A stretch of 64,000 nt of DNA from positions 6,938,501 to 7,002,500 of the forward strand of contig JAPTOF010000006.1 of assembly GCA_028554755.1 (NCBI GenBank), written 5' to 3'. The stretch is from Cordia subcordata. Lineage: Eukaryota > Streptophyta > Magnoliopsida > Boraginales > Cordiaceae. The position numbers were made by a program, and so were the translations under genes. Each line of letters opens with the position of its first letter. Position 1 is the first letter of the stretch. The notes below the pieces were generated by a model. The model searched no databases and was not told the origin of the DNA. It saw nothing but the letters and a program-made list of their open reading frames with translations. This document shows positions 61,460 through 64,000 of the stretch, piece by piece.

Positions 61460-64000
61460 GGGTTGGCGTCATCATATATGGCGATAGGGATGACAATCTG
61501 TAGTGTACCAGAGTAGAAAAATGACAGAATGAATGATTGTATTGAACGACTTGCAAGTCCATCACATTTTGTATGTGTGCCGATTTGATCATCTTAAGTA
61601 GTGGCTAATTAAGTGCAAGTCACACAAATTTTATCATTACGGTGTTAAAGGTAATGACGTATCTTTTCCAATATACAACGACTATAACTTTTGAAAGTGG
61701 TAGCACACCAAAGTAAGAGCCAATAAATAGGAAACGTAGGACTCCCTCTGTATGATAGAATAAGACTGACATAATGCTATAAAGAAATGCTTAATATACT
61801 AATACGAGAATTCTTGGTATTTAACATCTTCTGGACTCGGCTATTTATAAAAGAACAAAAAAGAGCAACCAAATAAAATGCACTTAAGAGGGGTAATAAA
61901 CCCGTCTCTCCAACAATAAAAAAGGGCCAGAAAATAAGCTTACTTGACCAGATAATAAGCTAAACGTGATTTAAACGTGTATAAGTTTAAATCCCAAGCT
62001 TAATGTATCAATTATGTTATGTTCTCTTCAAATATCTTCAGGTGTTTGAGAATTTTTCCAAAAATGAACAATCCGAGCCACACCCACAACCACACCGCGT
62101 CCTCAAACCCAATCAGCTATGCTATGCTGTGCGGGCGCGCATGCGCGCTTGTGTGGTGGGGTTAAGCACCATGTCCACCATGTATAGTTTTCTCTTCATA
62201 TGCCTTGTTGGTACACTTTATAAAGCAATCTATATATAAAGTGAGCAAAGCCTTATTGATTTTGCTATGTGGATTATAAATCCACACACAGCCAAACTAG
62301 TAACATACTCAACTTTGATTGTTAATTTCTCGTTCACCTTTAATCCGTTTTTTACATGTAAATATACTATATTAACCCACTCGAAACAAAGAACGTAACA
62401 GTACCAACTATCGACCTTTTTGACTTGCAGGACCCAACTCAAAAATAGAGTCAATATTGCTTTGACCACATGTCAAAACACTCTAAACTAACACTTGAAT
62501 GATATTGTATCAGAGTGGTTTTCTGTTGAAAATGATAGTCTTCGATCCCCTTCAAGGTTTGGCCCCTCTCCCTATGTGAAGGTAGAGGTCTCATAAGTAT
62601 AGCTTTATGATTGCGGTAATCTATAATCATGATTCCGTGTTCCACGATCTCGCTTTCTGTGATTCAACCCATCTAATGGTTGAGATGCCTTAAATATCCC
62701 AGATAAGCGTCGACCCTCACATAGCTGCCCAGCCCTAAACAAATAGTTGTAGGGTAATAAACAAACAATCAATGAATAAATAGTTGTAGGATAGTAAACA
62801 AACATTTACTGCGTGCAAATAGCAGCACATATTGTTCACGTGCATTCTGCTTTTGGGCTGTTTGCTTTTTTTTTATATATATACATGAGAGAGCATGATG
62901 CTTAATGAAGAAGCACGTTGTGAGGGACTATGATATAAGGTCCGGAGGGGCTGGATACATTAATGTGTTATTACTTTTGAGAATGCCATGAGCACATATG
63001 AAAATGTAATAAAAGGAAAATTTATATTTATTATAGTATAAAGTAATATTTTTGTCTTTTTTTATTAATACTACATGTCTTTATGATATGACTTCTTTTC
63101 CCTCCAAAATATTTTGAGTCAATCTTTTTCTGTTCATACAAAAATATTTCCTAATCTATTTATTTAAGAATACTCATTAAACATGGAAATGTATCTATCT
63201 ATCTCATTTGTGATTTTTTTTTTAGGGTTATCTGATTTTTCAAAGCCAAGAAATTCAATTATTCATTATTCTTTTACTATTATATTTTCTATTCTAGATT
63301 AGACAATTTATTTTTTTATTTTCAATTACTACAAATTTCTCATTAAAAATGTGATTATTTTTAAAAACTTGCTAAAAATATTATTTATATTTTGTCATTG
63401 TATCTATTTACTTTATTCATAATCTTTGTTTCCAAGATTACTAAAATTTTCAAAACCAAGAAATTTAATAAAATACATTGTTCATCTGTTTTTTTTTTTT
63501 TTCTTTGTCCTAAGATTCTCTGTTTGATGCTTTTACCTTTTCCCAGTTCAATATTCAATTCAACTACTCTAGAATATGAAAAGATTGGTCATTGAAGTTT
63601 ATAAGGTTGTGAGGAATTAGGCAAACGATGACTAGTGAAAAGATTTCATAAAGATTTGATTCAAGACAGAAAATGACGTCGGTCAATTAACGCAATATGT
63701 GATATTCAACTATTTCCATAAATGTCAACTCACGAAAAGACTTGACAATTGCATATTTCTTGTATATTATCGATGGCTTTCTTTTCAGAATTTTATTAAT
63801 TCCACAAGGAAATTTTCAGGATCTAATCATCTCATCTTTGGTCGAAAAATGACTAAGAAAAATAAAGAAAAAGGATTTATTCGTTAGAAGCCCTTCCACT
63901 GACCACTAAATATCTACTAGTGGTGTAAACCCCTTGCTATGTGTTGGGTGATATATTTAAAAAAAAATTAATGATATTTTTAATTTTAGAGCATATGTTA
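61182..64000. other. Far upstream region of the beta-glucosidase and window end
   Basis: No gene is supported. It contains a (CTTTT)n tract near 61427-61450, two 28-base direct repeats AAATAGTTGTAGG.TA.TAAACAAACA (62739-62766 and 62778-62805), and from 63570 the homology to 49330-50366. After 63920 the homology ends. Confidence 0.55.

Noticed and set aside
62495..62520. TATTGTATCAGAGTGG, resembling a tRNA-Met primer-binding site of an LTR element
   Set aside because: No LTR pair, no TG..CA ends and no polypurine tract nearby.

Overview
The window is nuclear DNA of a flowering plant, almost certainly a eudicot and probably an asterid (the rank is inferred from protein style, not proven). Genes have many short GT-AG introns, intergenic DNA is AT-rich and full of small transposons, there is a plant-type tRNA-Trp(CCA), and every protein I recognise is plant-specific or plant-like. 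Exon coordinates were worked out by hand: each donor and acceptor was located, and reading phase closes exactly for all six complete multi-exon genes and for the visible part of the edge-truncated TOM1/TOM3-like gene.

Layout. 0.2-2.7 kb (+): last five exons of a TOM1/TOM3-like membrane protein. 4.3-8.8 kb (-): Derlin-2-type ERAD protein, six exons, 244 aa. 11.26 kb (+): tRNA-Trp. 11.6-12.8 kb (+): intronless mitochondrial PPR protein, 398 aa. 13.2-14.1 kb: two small SINEs with target-site duplications. 14.8-18.1 kb (-): cardiolipin synthase, eight exons, 364 aa. 18.1-23.1 kb: repeat-rich spacer, including a foldback element between two 266-bp direct repeats. 23.2-26.2 kb (+): RLCK-VII kinase, five exons, 387 aa. 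27.5-32.7 kb (-): N6-methyl-AMP deaminase (MAPDA/ADAL), eleven exons, 389 aa. 33.9-39.8 kb (+): RluA-type RNA pseudouridine synthase 6, nine exons, 492 aa. 40.2-50.4 kb and 53.8-63.9 kb: a tandem duplication of about 10 kb carrying GH1 beta-glucosidases on the minus strand. The left copy is a heavily damaged pseudogene. The right copy is intact over twelve exons (525 aa) but has Gly where the catalytic nucleophile Glu should be.

The genes do not form an operon-like pathway; they are neighbours by descent. From memory of Arabidopsis, TOM1, DER2.1, the pseudouridine synthase and BGLU47 lie together at At4g21760-21810, and DER2.2, CLS and MAPDA at At4g04860-04880. This window carries both sets interleaved, as expected of an unfractionated ancestral block.

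The most interesting material is (i) the E-to-G nucleophile change in the only intact beta-glucosidase, while the dead paralogue keeps Glu; (ii) the lesion record of that pseudogene, including microhomology deletions; (iii) paralogue empty sites that date transposon insertions; (iv) a 611-bp TRIM retrotransposon, three SINEs and several uncatalogued inverted-repeat elements. No CRISPR array, prophage or organelle insertion was seen.
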